From Chrysogorgia sp. JL179-B06 (lineage: Eukaryota > Cnidaria > Anthozoa > Scleralcyonacea > Chrysogorgiidae), in the NCBI GenBank assembly GCA_035772405.1, contig JAYKKM010000148.1, forward strand, positions 718,501 through 782,500: 64,000 nt of DNA, written 5' to 3'. Both the position numbers and the translations under genes were made by a program. How positions within the stretch are numbered: position 1 is the stretch's first letter; each line of letters opens with the position of its first letter. The notes under the pieces were generated by a model. That model had not been told where the DNA came from, searched no databases, and saw only the letters and a program-made list of their open reading frames with translations. Positions 34,201 through 45,769 of the stretch are shown piece after piece.

Positions 34201-34418
34201 TAATTTCTGGAATTATCTACAGAATAAGTGAACGAAAAACAAAAACGATTGGCGAAAATATGGTGATGTGACATTTAGTTGAGCCGCACTTGTTGTAACT
34301 TGTAGGGCGGAAGTGCTTGTCCATTTAAGGAATAATAGTTCTGAAACAAGCGCACGAACGTGCTTCTCTGTATACGAATCAACACAAGAGCATACGCCTC
34401 ATGAAATTATTTCGGTAT

Positions 34419-34439
34419 GGGGGGGGGGGGGGGGGGGGG
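34419..34439. repeat. Poly-G tract, 21 bases
   Basis: Uninterrupted G run in intron 3 of gene B. Confidence 0.95.
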
Positions 34440-34578
34440 CAGGAAGCGGACTTCTTCCCGACATGTTATACACTGAAAGTCTGAAATGCACATATTAAAT
34501 GATGACCGGGTCTATTTATTATTACAGTTTCTGTCTTTCTGACTTTCTGACTCTGAAAAGAGGGGTGCGATCGCACCC

Positions 34579-34633
34579 GCCGACCCCTCCTACGTACGCC
34601 CCTGAGGGGCGTACGTAGGAGGGGTCGGCGGCC
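34579..34633. repeat. Perfect GC-rich palindrome
   Basis: gccgacccctcctacgtacg then cccct, exactly mirrored by aggggcgtacgtaggagggg then tcggc. Almost no loop; it can extrude as a cruciform. Confidence 0.85.
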
Positions 34634-34802
34634 CCTGAATCAACACATTGAGAAGGTTGCATACGAATCAAGATATTGAGAAGGAATTTTTTGAAGGTTG
34701 CTAAATTTATTCATTTTTAAACTGACTGCTAAATACTGATAAAATATTTCTTTCTTCTGTTTTTTGCTCATTAATTATTGTTATAAGGAGTTACGCCTTG
34801 AG

Positions 34803-35005
34803 TAAACTATGTTGGACAACATTTATTTAACTTTGTTACATGAGACATTGTTGGACCTTTTTCCACCCCATTTTGACTCAACATTTTTGTTGAAATGGAT
34901 GTTGCCAGCATTATTCCAAAATGGGGTGAAAATGTGATGAAAACGGTCTACCAATGTTGCATGGAACAAAGTTGGATCAATTAATGTTGTCGAACAATGT
35001 TGACC
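34803..35005. mobile_element. About 200 bp MITE close to exon 3 of gene B
   Basis: Ends atgttggacaacatttattt and the near inverse aatgttgtcgaacaatgt. It stops about 20 bp from the exon 3 splice donor at 35022. Confidence 0.65.
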
Positions 35006-35022
35006 AAGGCTTTTATACTGAC

Positions 35023-35225
35023 CTGATGAGATTTCTACGGCAGGCAGTATTGAACGTCCCATAACCAGTCGTGCATTCATTATAAAAGGAAATTGGTGTC
35101 TTAACTAATATGTTGAAGCTTTCTGGATCTTCCTGGTAAAGTAGATGTGCAGCATGAAAAGCATCAACCCAATGACTCACGCCTCCTTTTGTCTCTGTTT
35201 GTTCGATGCAATGCAGCATAACAAT
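35023..35225 (-). CDS. Gamma-butyrobetaine dioxygenase-like B, exon 3 of 4
   Basis: 203 nt, acceptor tttag, donor gtcagt, phase 0 in and 2 out, the same as copy A. It starts IVMLHCIEQTETKGGVSHWV and runs to CRRNLI. It includes DAFHAAHLLYQEDPESFN, nearly identical in both copies. No defects. Confidence 0.9.
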
Positions 35226-35539
35226 CTAAAAAGTACAAAATTAAGTCTTAAATTAAATGTCATATATTATTTTCTTGTAATACGTATGGTTTCAGTGAGG
35301 CTTTATGACCTCTATGGATTGTAACAGCTTGTTCAACAGTATATACTTTTTATAACAACAAATAATAACAAAATTATTTTTTAAAAAGCCAAAAAAGTAC
35401 ACAAATTTGTTTCAGTGTTTGAATTAAATCATGAATGAGCCACAATCAGAGGATGAACACTCAGAAAGTGAGTTTTATTATCCTTTCGGTCTGTTCTGTT
35501 CAATAGCCCGTGACGCTCACTCTTTGTCACGCTATAGAC

Positions 35540-35715
35540 CTCTTTCATAATGGCTGCCATTTTAAATATTCTTTTATGCGCATATAAATTATCCTTTATA
35601 ACTTCGTTAGGAAGCAAAGCTTCTTTTGAATTGCTGACACACAAACGACGCCATAAAGGCTAATTTAGATGCACATAAAGGAATATTTAAATTAGCCGCC
35701 ATTATGAAAGATGTC
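35540..35715. mobile_element. MITE with about 48-bp inverted repeats, intron 2 of gene B
   Basis: gacctctttcataatggctg and attttaaatattcttttatg are mirrored by cataaaggaatatttaaatt and gccattatgaaagatgtc. 176 bp. Confidence 0.75.
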
Positions 35716-36092
35716 TATTGCTGTCCAAAAATGCCATATAATAAACCTCTTATTAACCTCGTCCGTTTGGTCATTACGAAAAGATATCAGACCTCGGTCT
35801 TTTATTTTCCCGTAATAACCGCGCTCTCGGTTAATAAGGAGTTAAATTAGGGTGAGTGTGAAGATTTGAAAAATAACCCTAACCAAAATCAAATCCTTAT
35901 AGTGAATCAAACAAACTATTTGCGGGGGTTTGGGGTTAGGATGATACTATTGGCGGGGGATTTGTTTCTTTTTTTATTTACAATCCAATAATTTATTGCA
36001 TACAATGCTTCTATAATTACAATAATTTATTGGTTACAGTCTTAATACGTGTCGAAAAGCTGGTTACCGTGAGAATTAGCCACGAGTTCATG
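35716..36092. other. Intron 2 of gene B, no gene
   Basis: Includes palindromic words around 35757-35845 (attaacctcgtccg / cggttaataagg) and a gggttagg-type low-complexity stretch. Nothing coding. Confidence 0.4.
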
Positions 36093-37464
36093 AGTACATA
36101 TGTTAACACAGGTAGCCCAAGCTCATTATATGGCCTTTCTTTTAATATTTTTTACTTTACTATTAAGTTAATTTCTATTAAAAGGTATATTTTTGCTTTT
36201 GTTTGTGATTTTGATGAGATTTTGCATGGCCATCCTCTCCCAAATCCTCAAAAAATCCTCAAAATCTAGTATCAATCTATTATAAAGAAGAACGCTGAAC
36301 GCTTGTACTGCAGGCTACATGTAATTTTATTATAACCGTCAGTTTATAAACAGTTTTAGTATCGCAAAAATTCCACAGAAATACAAACATTTTTAAACTT
36401 TTAACTGCATCCACGTGTTCTTTGTCATTACCTTCATCTTTTGTGAAAGTTTGAAACCATTTTGTTCAGAATTGAAGTACCTTTCAACACGTTTTGGGAC
36501 CTCTAAATAAACAGGAAGGTAGGCAAGCTCGGCGCCGGAAATCACACACTCGGGTCACTTCAAGAGCGAATATATCACAGACAAGCGATCCTACGGCAAT
36601 TTAAACGCCAATACACAACTCCTCGATGTTTTCTCATTGTACTTAGCTAAAATCGAGTCCGCGTTGTATTTTCTCTTCTCCCAAAAATCGCCGATATCAA
36701 ACTCTATTTCACCACGGAGTGGCGCGTAACGATGCAATCATCCCTTGGGTGGGGAGGGTTGTGGATTTGTTGTATGTATCAGTTTGCAGTGACATTTCCC
36801 GTCATGGGTCGCCATGGGGGATGATTTGTCGCTCGGCAGCATCCGTGGTGAAATAGAGTTTGATATCGGCGATTTTTGGGAGAAGAGAAAATACAACGAG
36901 ACTCGATTTTAGCTAAGTACAATGAGAAAACATCGAGGAGTTGTGTATTGGCGTTTAAATTGCCGTAGGATCGCTTGTCTATGATATATTCGCTCTTGAA
37001 GTGACCCGAGTGTGTGATTTCCGGCGCCGAGCTTGCCTACCTTCCTATTTATTTAGAGGTCCCAAAACGTGTTGAAATTCCCAAGAGTACAGGTACTTCA
37101 ATTCTGTACAAAATGGTTTCAAACTTTCACAAAAGATAAAGGTAATGACAAAGAACACGTGGATGCAGTTAAAAGTTTAAAAATATTTGTATTTCTGTGC
37201 AATTTTTGCGATACTAAAACTGTTTATAAACTGACGGTTATAATAAAATTACATGTAGCCTGCAGTACAAGCGTTCAGCGTTCTTTATAATAGATTGATA
37301 CTAGATTTTGAGGATTTTTTGAGGATGGCCATGCAAAATCTCATCAAAATCACAAACAAAAGCAAAAATATACCTTTTAATAGAAATTAACTTAATAGTA
37401 AAGTAAAAAAATATTAAAAGAACGGCCATATAATGAGCTTGGGCTACCTGTGATGTTAATGTAT
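36093..37464. mobile_element. 1.37 kb fold-back with about 625-bp arms, intron 2 of gene B
   Basis: The left arm 36093-36718 and right arm 36842-37464 are inverse copies with few mismatches, for example acaggtagcccaagctcatt at the outer ends and atcaaactctatttcaccac at the inner ends. The spacer is 123 bp. No transposase and no clear target duplication. Transcripts of gene B would contain a hairpin of about 600 bp before splicing. Frames inside are on arm sequence and look non-coding. Confidence 0.9.
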
Positions 37465-37497
37465 GTAATAACGGTGATGCAATATTAAGTTAAAGGG

Positions 37498-37856
37498 GAA
37501 CTGTACCCAAAAATAAATTAGTTTGAAATAAAAGCCTTTAACGTATGATGTTTAGAAATGTTAATAGTTTTACGGTATCTGCTCTTGTGTTTTCATTCTC
37601 GTATTTTATGCTTCTGGACGCCGCCATTTTCGAGTTTGTTCGACGGCTCAAGATTGATGTACAGCGGTGGTTTTCTTTTCAATTTTGACGTCATTTGTTC
37701 CTTGCACTAAAGTGACGTCAAAATTGAAAAGAAACCCCCGCTCGACACAAACTCGAAAATGGCGGCGTCCAGAAGCATAAAATACGAGAATGAAAACGTA
37801 ATTTCTCGAGTACAAGAGCAGATACCGTAAAACTATTAACATTTCTAAACATTATA
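37498..37856. mobile_element. Inverted-repeat element, gggaactgtaccc family, intron 2 of gene B
   Basis: Arms of about 150 bp with atgtttagaaatgttaatag and tttcaattttgacgtca and their inverses. The same family lies in intron 3 of gene A (19447-20290). Confidence 0.8.
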
Positions 37857-38041
37857 CTTTAATATTTGACATTTACACTCGGTGGAAAGGAAAAGTTGTG
37901 GTGAGTTACATGTGCGAGCATGATTTGATGATTGATAAGTAACTAAGATAACTGATAGATAAGATATGTAACTGATAACGCTAAATAAATAAAAGCGAAA
38001 TCGTCATCGTCATAATCATCATAATTCTGATATAAACTTAC

Positions 38042-38147
38042 CCCTGGCGACGTATGACAAAATGTATAATCGGCATGCATCGGTAATTCACGGTTAGTGT
38101 AGCCTGTAATGGTTGCTTTATCTTCAGCTCTTATGTCATATTGTGTT
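38042..38147 (-). CDS. Gamma-butyrobetaine dioxygenase-like B, exon 2 of 4
   Basis: 106 nt, acceptor atttag, donor gtaagt, phase 2 in and 0 out. It encodes TQYDIRAEDKATITGYTNRE then LPMHADYTF with two iron ligands (His244, Asp246). It is two codons shorter than exon 2 of copy A, the gap falling just before KATITGY. The cage aromatics are conserved as in A. Confidence 0.9.
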
Positions 38148-38319
38148 CTAAATAAAAATAAAACAAAAATACGGAGTTTCAAAAATCTACTATCAGGTGT
38201 AAAAACAAATTCGTTATGAAAATACAAAAACAAAATTTTCTAATACGTATTTAAACCCCCGAGTTACACCCCTATAACCTAAAAAGAAAGACAAAAATAT
38301 GCTGGGCCCGGTTATACGA

Positions 38320-38400
38320 AGCCCGGATCTTACTCTGATGAAGGGCTTCACTAGAAACGTCAGTTTTTTTTTCGCTTTATATGTAGAGTTTACATAGAGC
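38320..38400 (+). repeat. Penelope-type terminal hairpin motif, second copy
   Basis: ttactctgatgaagggcttc then actagaaacgtcag and a T-rich tail; same motif as 28385-28425. It is only the end of an element, with no coding part beside it. Confidence 0.55.
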
Positions 38401-38439
38401 ACCGAATTTCGATCTATAACGGCATTTGTCGCTGCAATT

Positions 38440-39725
38440 GAAGCTGAATTTATCAAAACTGAATGAGAGGGATGATATTATTTTCCTGTTGGGCGACTTT
38501 AACGTTGATCTCACTAAAGATATAGATGAAGCACTTTAAAGAGAACTTTTTTAAAATTCTATGCGATCATTCAACCTAAAGCAACTTATTCTACAAGACC
38601 GAATTCCAGTGAACAATGATCACCGATTTGTTAAGAGTGGAGTTCTTCCCCTTCCAATCAGCGACTATTCTTGCCATTCTTTGGTTTGTGTTTTAAAAGT
38701 TGGGATCTCCAAGGCAACACCAAAAACAATTGAATACCGTTCATTCAAAATTTATAATCGGGATAAAAATTAATGTCCCAATTGACGATGCTGTCCTTAC
38801 TTGGAACAAATTGTTCTTAGATGTAGTTGACAGTCATGCACCTATAAAGAGACGCCGTATTACTGGTAGTAATCAACCGAGGGGCAAATCATTCCTGAAA
38901 AAGTGTACAAGATCTGATTTTTTCATGATTTTTTTATTTTTCTCTGATTTTTTGTGATTTTTCTCTGATTTTTTAAGGTTTACGTGATTTAAATCTTTTC
39001 AGGAGTGACAAAAAAATCATGTGATTTTTTCCATGATTTTCTGATTTTTCTCGTGATTTTTTAATTTTTTATGATTTTTCGTGTTTTTTTTCTGAAGGTG
39101 TACGTGATTTAAATCCGTGATTTGCCCCTCGTAATCAACCGTGTACGATGAACCCAAAATTATGTGAACTTATGCGTAAGAGATATTCCTGCATCATCAG
39201 AAAGATGAAGATTGACACGTCATTTCACTGGAAATTGTATCGAAAGCTGCACATAAAAGCTGCACGTCTTATACTAGATCTCGCACAGTTCTCATCTGCA
39301 TCAGACGCTTTAAAAAACTATCCTGGAGACCATTACAACAACGTCGTAGAGCTGAACATCGCGCTGTTTCTACTTAATACTAAATACTTTAGCTGTAATT
39401 TTAATAGGAACTTTCATAGCTATAATACACGAAATAGAAACGATATTCGTAAATCTTCAGCAAGAAGATGGGGTCATTGGACTACACTTAATTTTTCATC
39501 CGATACGTGGAACTCTTTGGAAATCAACAACACTGATTGTTTTTAAACAAGGACTCAGGAAAGCTGTTTTTTAAATTGATATTTTACCTTTTGAAAACTG
39601 ATATTTCGCTTTATTTTAATGATATTTCACCATTTGTTATTACTTTTAATTGTACGACCTATCTTTAAACCACCAACCGGTGACGATGGCTTCCTCATTA
39701 AAGATTATTTTCAATTCAATTCAAA
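38440..39725 (+). pseudogene. Internally deleted LINE: endonuclease end joined to RT tail
   Basis: LLGDFNVDLTKD (apurinic-type endonuclease motif GDFN) is followed, after stops, by linker text with VVDSHAPIKRRRITGSNQ and CELMRKRYSCIIRKMK. At about 39240 it passes directly into an RT C-terminal segment (SYNTRNRND, NSLEINNTDCF), so the whole polymerase palm is missing. A 252-bp element interrupts the linker at 38879. The 3' end is a caattcaattcaa tail. Confidence 0.75.
38879..39130. mobile_element. 252 bp MITE with 10-bp target duplication inside the LINE
   Basis: Ends gaggggcaaatca / tgatttgcccctc with gtaatcaacc on both sides (38869-38878 and 39131-39140). Without the insert the LINE frame continues unbroken across the site. 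The length of the duplication suggests a Mutator-like family. The interior is an array of gattttttc-type words. Confidence 0.85.
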
Positions 39726-40304
39726 GCACCGGAATTTAGTTAACGAGCCATAGTGGAATCGATGTATATTATGCCAAATATCTTGGTGTAGCAGATTTGC
39801 TAGAAATTTGGCGTGGCATAAACTATATAATTTTTGTTGTCAATAATGGGTGTGGCATAACATTTTGACGCAGCACGAAAAATCACAGTAGCAATAAAAG
39901 TAAATTTATTGACCAAATATTTGTTTCAATGCTTATTTATTTCTCACCTCCGATTGATAAAGTTATATTTTTCATTTAAGAAGGGTTGGTGATAACATTT
40001 TTGGGGTGACACAATTTGGCATAATTCTGATGTAAAAATATTCAAAAATAAAATAAATATTCAAATTCCACTACGTCAGCTCCGAATTTTATAATTAAAA
40101 ATAATGTTCAGTTCACTAACTATTGCAGCATTCTCAATGAATTGAACACATTTTGCATCAGTAGGTCAATCGTTAGCTGATAAATTGCCTACGGGGTGTT
40201 TCAAATCTCATTTCTAATGACCCTCAAGCACTACCATGAACGATTGCTCGACGCCTTTCCAGATAGAATGTATTGATGAATCCTTTGACGTCAGCCAACT
40301 GAAA
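39726..40304. other. Intron 1 of gene B, no gene
   Basis: AT-rich sequence between two LINE remnants; nothing recognised. Confidence 0.4.
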
Positions 40305-41846
40305 TTACTCAACTGAAATTACACCAACAAATCTATTGGATTAGATAAAGTAAGTGCTAGACTACTTAAGGATGCTTCAGACATTATAGCCCCTATTGTT
40401 ACCAAGCTGTTTAATTTATCCATCCAACAACAAACTTTCCCATCAATTTGGAAATGTGCAAATAACCCTAGAAAGGCTACTGGTTCCGATAAGATCCCTA
40501 CTTGGCTTTTGAAGAGATTCTGTGAAGAACTAGCTCCTGTAATCCACGATATCATTTGCAGCAGTATCACACAATCAAAATACCCAACATTGTATGAGCA
40601 TGCACTGGTAACTCTTGTGCCAAAGGTTTTCCCTCCAAACGACATTGAATAGTGGTTGAATAGTTATTTGATCGACAGACACCAACGTGTTGTTCTCGAA
40701 GGGATTTATTCCGATTGGCTTCCAGTAAGATCCGGAGTTCCACAGGGATCAATTCTAGGGCCGCTTTTGTTTCTTGTTTTTATCAATGACTTACCTAACT
40801 ATATTCATTCGGATTCAAATTTGGCACTATTTGCGGATGATTCGAAATTGTATAGAACATTAAACTTCCCTACTTCGCAATGCCTTCTCCAACAAGATCT
40901 CGAAGGCCTTCACAGATGGGGTTTGGATTCTAGCATGTCCTTTAATATCCTGAAATGTAAAGCTCTTCATATCTCAAAAAAACGAATTCCTAGTAATTGC
41001 TGGTCATATCGATTGGGTTCTGCATACCTGGAGTGCGTCCCTTTTATTAAAGATTTAGGTGTCGTCATATCGTGTGACTTGCAGTGGGGAAGACATATCG
41101 AGGAAATGGTTTCCAAAGCAAACCGGAAACTTGGATTGATAAAACGAGTTTGTTGGCACATTACAGATACAAATACCCGAAAAATTCTTTTTTGCTCCTT
41201 GGTCCTCCCACATCTCGAATATTGTTCCAGTTTATGGTCACCATCGACAGTCAAACATCGAGCCTTGGTAGAGAATGTCCAGAGGAGAGCGACTAAGTTC
41301 ATCCTAAACTACCCACCACGCGAAGTTTCGTACCGGGACAGACTAAGAATTCCACGTCTTTTGCCGCTAAGATTTCGTAGAGAACTCAAGGATCTAATAC
41401 TGCTATTTAATTTCTCCAGTTCCAAGCCGTTACTCAACTCGAATTAACTTTGATCCGAACAATCTTAAAATAATAACTGACTATAAGCAAAACTATTACA
41501 GAAATTCTTTTTTTCCAAGAGTTATCGAACTATGGAACAATCTACCACAGGATTTTAAAAAATGCCAGTCCGTTGCAAATTTTAAATCAAAACTGCATAA
41601 ATATTTTTCGGACAGGCTGCAAACGTACACTCCGCCGTAATTGGACTTAGATACTGTTGGACTTATACAATTGGATAATTGTATTTTAGTGTATTGTTTC
41701 TGTTTGGGGTCGGTTGTCAATTGGGAATTGTTTCCTGTTACCTTCTCCTGTCACTGTTTTTGTAAATATGTAAGTTGCCCTTTGTTGTAATTGTGACAAA
41801 TTAATTAAATTAAATTAAATTAAATTAAATTAAAATTAAATTAAAA
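40305..41846 (+). pseudogene. Chimeric LINE reverse transcriptase with (ttaaa)n tail
   Basis: One frame reads TNKSIGLDKVSARLLKDAS and then, about 45 codons later, NPRKATGSDKIPTWLLKR: two versions of the same RT motif in tandem, from different LINE copies. After PPNDIE comes a stop, and the text jumps to WLNSYLIDRHQRVVLEG, so motif A with the first catalytic Asp is missing. Motifs GVPQGSILGPLLF and FADDSKLYR follow intact, then the thumb to about 41447 and a frame-shifted end (RVIELWNNLPQDFK). The 3' end is an attaaattaaattaaatta tail at 41795-41846. Confidence 0.85.
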
Positions 41847-41849
41847 CGA

Positions 41850-43285
41850 CTTCCGAAAGAAAAGAAAACTTAAATTGAACAGATCTGATTCAAAGATCAA
41901 TAACAGTCAACATGCATTCACAAGTGAAAGATCTACGGTATCTGCGCTGGCATGTATCTCTCAAAACTGGTTCAATGCAACAGATAACTCACGTGATGGA
42001 AAGAACGGTGTTCATGCATTGTTCATAGACTTTCGGAAGGCCTTTGACCTGGTGGATCACGGAATCCTGTTGACGAAGCTGGCTGATATGAACGTGACAA
42101 AAGGCTTCTGGCTGTGGACTCGAAGCTTCCTAGAGGGAAGGAGTCAACAGGTAAACCTGGGAGGTATCCTATCCTCGATTAAACCTTGTCCTACTGGTGT
42201 TCCTTCCCTACACTATTCAATGTGCATATAAACGACCTCAAAAACTCGGTTCCTGATAATCTCTGCATTAATACAAGCAAATATGCAGACGATTGCTCTC
42301 AGGACAAAATTGTATCGGTGAGATCATTAAAGTCACATGTAAGAAGTTCTCTAAGCGATGCAAAATTGGGCTGATAGGAACAACTAAGATGTTATTGAAC
42401 TCAAAAAAGACTAAAGATATGTGGATATGCTTCAGAAATTCCATTCCGGAACCTACCGCTCTCTTCATCGCAAATTACATAAAATAAGTTCGTTTAAATT
42501 GCTTGGAATATGGCACCAAATAAAATGAAATGGAATTGTCACATAGAGAAGATGATTAAGAAAGCCAATAAACTCTTGTTCTGTCTGAGAGAATGCCGCA
42601 GATCTAATCCACCTACGGAAGTCGGTATTACGTGTTACCGAACGAAAGTTAGGCCAATTTCGGAGTATGCTGCACCAATTTGGGGAGGACTGCCAAAATA
42701 TCTCGAGGAGGAAATCGAGAAAATTCAGACTAGGAGTATGAGAGTCTTAGAACTACCACACGATTATCTACCGACATTAAAACATAGGAGGGACCAACTT
42801 ACCACCCGCGAGTTTCGACGGCTTCAAAATGATACAACTAATCCATGCAACAGATTTATCCCCATGCCAACAACACATCGATACGAACTAAGAACGGATG
42901 CTAACAACCCCTCTATCACCTCGCGTACTGAAAGACACAAACTCTCCTTTATTCCCAGAGCAATATCGCTCTTATACAACTGTCATAATGCAACCTTTAT
43001 ATATATGTATACATGTGTATGTAAATATACTGTAAATATAGTTTTAATCTTCTTTAGTTAAGGATTCTTTCTGTTGATATATATTTTAATCAATTTCATA
43101 CTGACTCTTTTTACGTATACTATTTCATTAATATTACATTAAACCAGCAGTAAGACTATTACTGTAATATACTTTTTAACCATTTATATATATTCTATAT
43201 ATCTATACTTTATTCTTGTAAATCCATTGTACAGTACTTTTATTACCAAAGATGGATCAATAAACTATTATTATTATCAACAAAT
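41850..43285 (+). pseudogene. Second LINE reverse transcriptase remnant (CR1/L2-like)
   Basis: HALFIDFRKAFDLVDHGILL holds motif A; then, in shifted frames, TGVP, FNVHINDLKN, KYADDCSQD (catalytic box YADD intact) and a long open piece 42510-43061 with HIEKMIKKANKLLFCLREC, YRTKVRPISEYAAPIWGG and IQTRSMRVL. The 3' end is near aataaactattattatta at 43259. Several frameshifts make it dead. 5' truncated directly after the tail of the previous LINE. Confidence 0.85.
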
Positions 43286-43289
43286 TAAT

Positions 43290-44813
43290 ACACGGCGTGC
43301 GAGGTCTGGGGATTGCCATGGATGGGGCAAATCCCGCAGGGTGTGTTAGGATGAAACTCTTGGGGGCGATAGAAATGGCGAGAAAGGAGATTATTGCGGA
43401 TTCGCCGAAACGAACAAAATCGGACCCACCGAAACAAGTAAAAAATACATTGGAAGGTAGACACTTCATGTAACCCTGACAACCCGTTTAGGAATGATAT
43501 TCTCCCCTCCTGCTCCTCCCACCCACTGACCTATATATAACTGGACTGTGTTCCCAACAAAATGGCGAAAATATGGGTCCTGTTTTCATGACCGGAATTT
43601 AAAAGCTGAACTGTTGCCATTGTTCACCCGATTTGTCTTATTTTCGGTTGTAAGCTATTCACTGACACCGAGGACGAGGTGAATAATTGTTTAAACATAT
43701 ACCAACAAGGTATACCAATTATGAGGAAATTTGGTTTAGTTTTAGAAATATTTTTATTCCGTTCAATTGTCCCAAGGGTGAATGTATGTGTGTATGTAAA
43801 ACTTTATTAAACACGCTAACCTCAACAACAAAAGCTGATTTCAATGAGGGACGTCACACAAATTAATAGTACATAAATAGAAATTTTAAAAACAATTAAA
43901 ATATTAACAAGAATAAGAAAATATGTGAATCCGTATTTGGAGTTGTTTACCAGTTTTAAATACTGTAAACAAGAAAATCTAATGACGAAGATGAACTAAT
44001 AAATTCATAACGTTTTTCAGTTCGGTCAGTGCATGCAGTTTCATGTTTTTTTGTTGGTTGTATTTTCTTTCATTTATAAATATTTCCTTCGTTTTTTAAT
44101 ATTTGAAGATTATTATACTTGTTTGGGCGGTTCCGATTTTGGTTTCGTTTGGTTTGTTTCGGTGGTTTCGTTTCGGCGTTCCGGGTTTTAGTACATGTCT
44201 CATATTTCTAGTGATAGCTTGTATTGTAATTGTTGATTTTTTATGGAGCTGTCATTAATTCTGCTTACGAGAGGGGCAGAAGGAAGGTGTAGTGGGCCAT
44301 GAAACTATAAATAAAAATTTGGTGGGGCTTCGAAAACCTTTTGAAAAACGTTGATGGGCCATGAAATCTTTTTGGTTTATGGTATCAAAAGTAATCAACT
44401 AGAAGTTGAGAACTATAAATATTTAATACTTAAAGATTGATTGTTTCGCTTGGTCACCTTTTGCCGATTTGGCTTTCCTAAATCCTAATGCTTTCTTTTT
44501 TTCATTGCCTACGTGCTATTTATATTTGTTTCGTCAGTCTTCACCAGATTGTTTTTCATTTCTGGAGCTTTTGCCACCTGTTACTCAATCCATCTTAAAT
44601 CATAATCGAATAATAAATATTAACAAAGCCCAGGGCAGCAAAAAACACGAAATATAGGCATATTTAAAAGGTTTCGGAAGCTACAGTATGCTCTATATAG
44701 TGTTCTTGTTTTTCGCTCCTCTCTTCGATTATGGCTCATTTCTTTACCAGTTCACCTTTAACGACAATATTCCCAAGTCTCTGAGATCTCGTGTTGTTTA
44801 TGTCAACGATGTA
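43290..44813. other. Intron 1 of gene B, mostly unassigned
   Basis: Includes parts related to the element 21346-22334 in inverse orientation (gaataattgtttaaacatat near 43682, and 43930-44060 with gttcggtcagtgcatgc). No gene recognised. Confidence 0.4.
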
Positions 44814-45341
44814 CAGTAAAAACCAGTGTATATAAGAACCTAGATTTTCCCAAGTTAGCCTAAAAAGGTTCTTATATAAATGGTGTTTACTGCAAAATTA
44901 GGCTATTTAGATTCTTAAACAGGTTCTTATTTTCTTAAGAAAAAAGCGACTTGGTTTTGGTAAGTGTGGTCTATTATTTATATAAATTATGCATAAATTT
45001 TCTCCAAATGACTGCTATCTAAGCAAATACAAACCATATGCACTTTAAAGCTACACTGTATGTAATTTACAGCGTACTGTGTGTAAATTCAATGGAACCA
45101 AACAACATATACAACTGTAGACATATATACACTATTTGTCTGGTTCTGGCTCATTTTCATTACTTTGTAGAATTTATTTTCTTTGATTTATAAATTTTTA
45201 GTTTTGACTCTATTTGATAAAATAAGAACATGCTTTTACATTTTAGCCTAAAACAGGTTCTTATGTAAAGGGGGTCTAAATGGGAAATCTTTAGCCTAAC
45301 AGGTTCTTAAAATCTAGGTTCTTATACGCGGGCTTTTACTG
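44814..45341. mobile_element. 528 bp Tc1/mariner-type MITE
   Basis: cagtaaaaaccagtgtatat ... acgcgggcttttactg, with aagaacctagatttt / aaaatctaggttctt further in, and TA on both sides (44812-44813 and 45342-45343). Internal copies of aggttcttat are frequent. No transposase. Confidence 0.8.
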
Positions 45342-45769
45342 TAGTTAACTTCGTTGTATTGGCCAAACCAGACACCCTGTGGCTACAGCCTACAGTTTCT
45401 CACTGATTTCACCATTTTGGCATTTTGTCTTCCTCCTCTCCTCTGCATGTCTCTGAACTTCATGTCCGAGAAAGCCTTCTTATACGTAAACTCAACCCTT
45501 CCCTTAACTTTCCCGGGTGAAGTTTCATATAAATCCCGAAATGATGTCACATAGACTATCGGTAGTAAAATTCGAAATTAAAATCAGCTATTATTTCTAA
45601 AAGAAAACATTGTCGTAATAGTAATACGGTCAGTATTAGGTTCAGGTTTAGGGTTAGGATTAAGGTTAGGTTTGGGACTATGTTTTAAATTCGGGATATT
45701 TATATGAAACGTCAGCCACTTTTCCTATGTCCTTATTTTAACTTATCACTTGCCTTACACTGCATCTTA

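Noticed and set aside
45640..45690. Telomeric repeat from gggttagg-like words (also 35.9 kb, 52.3 kb and 12.05 kb)
   Set aside because: The words are degenerate and not in register; there is no TTAGGG array.
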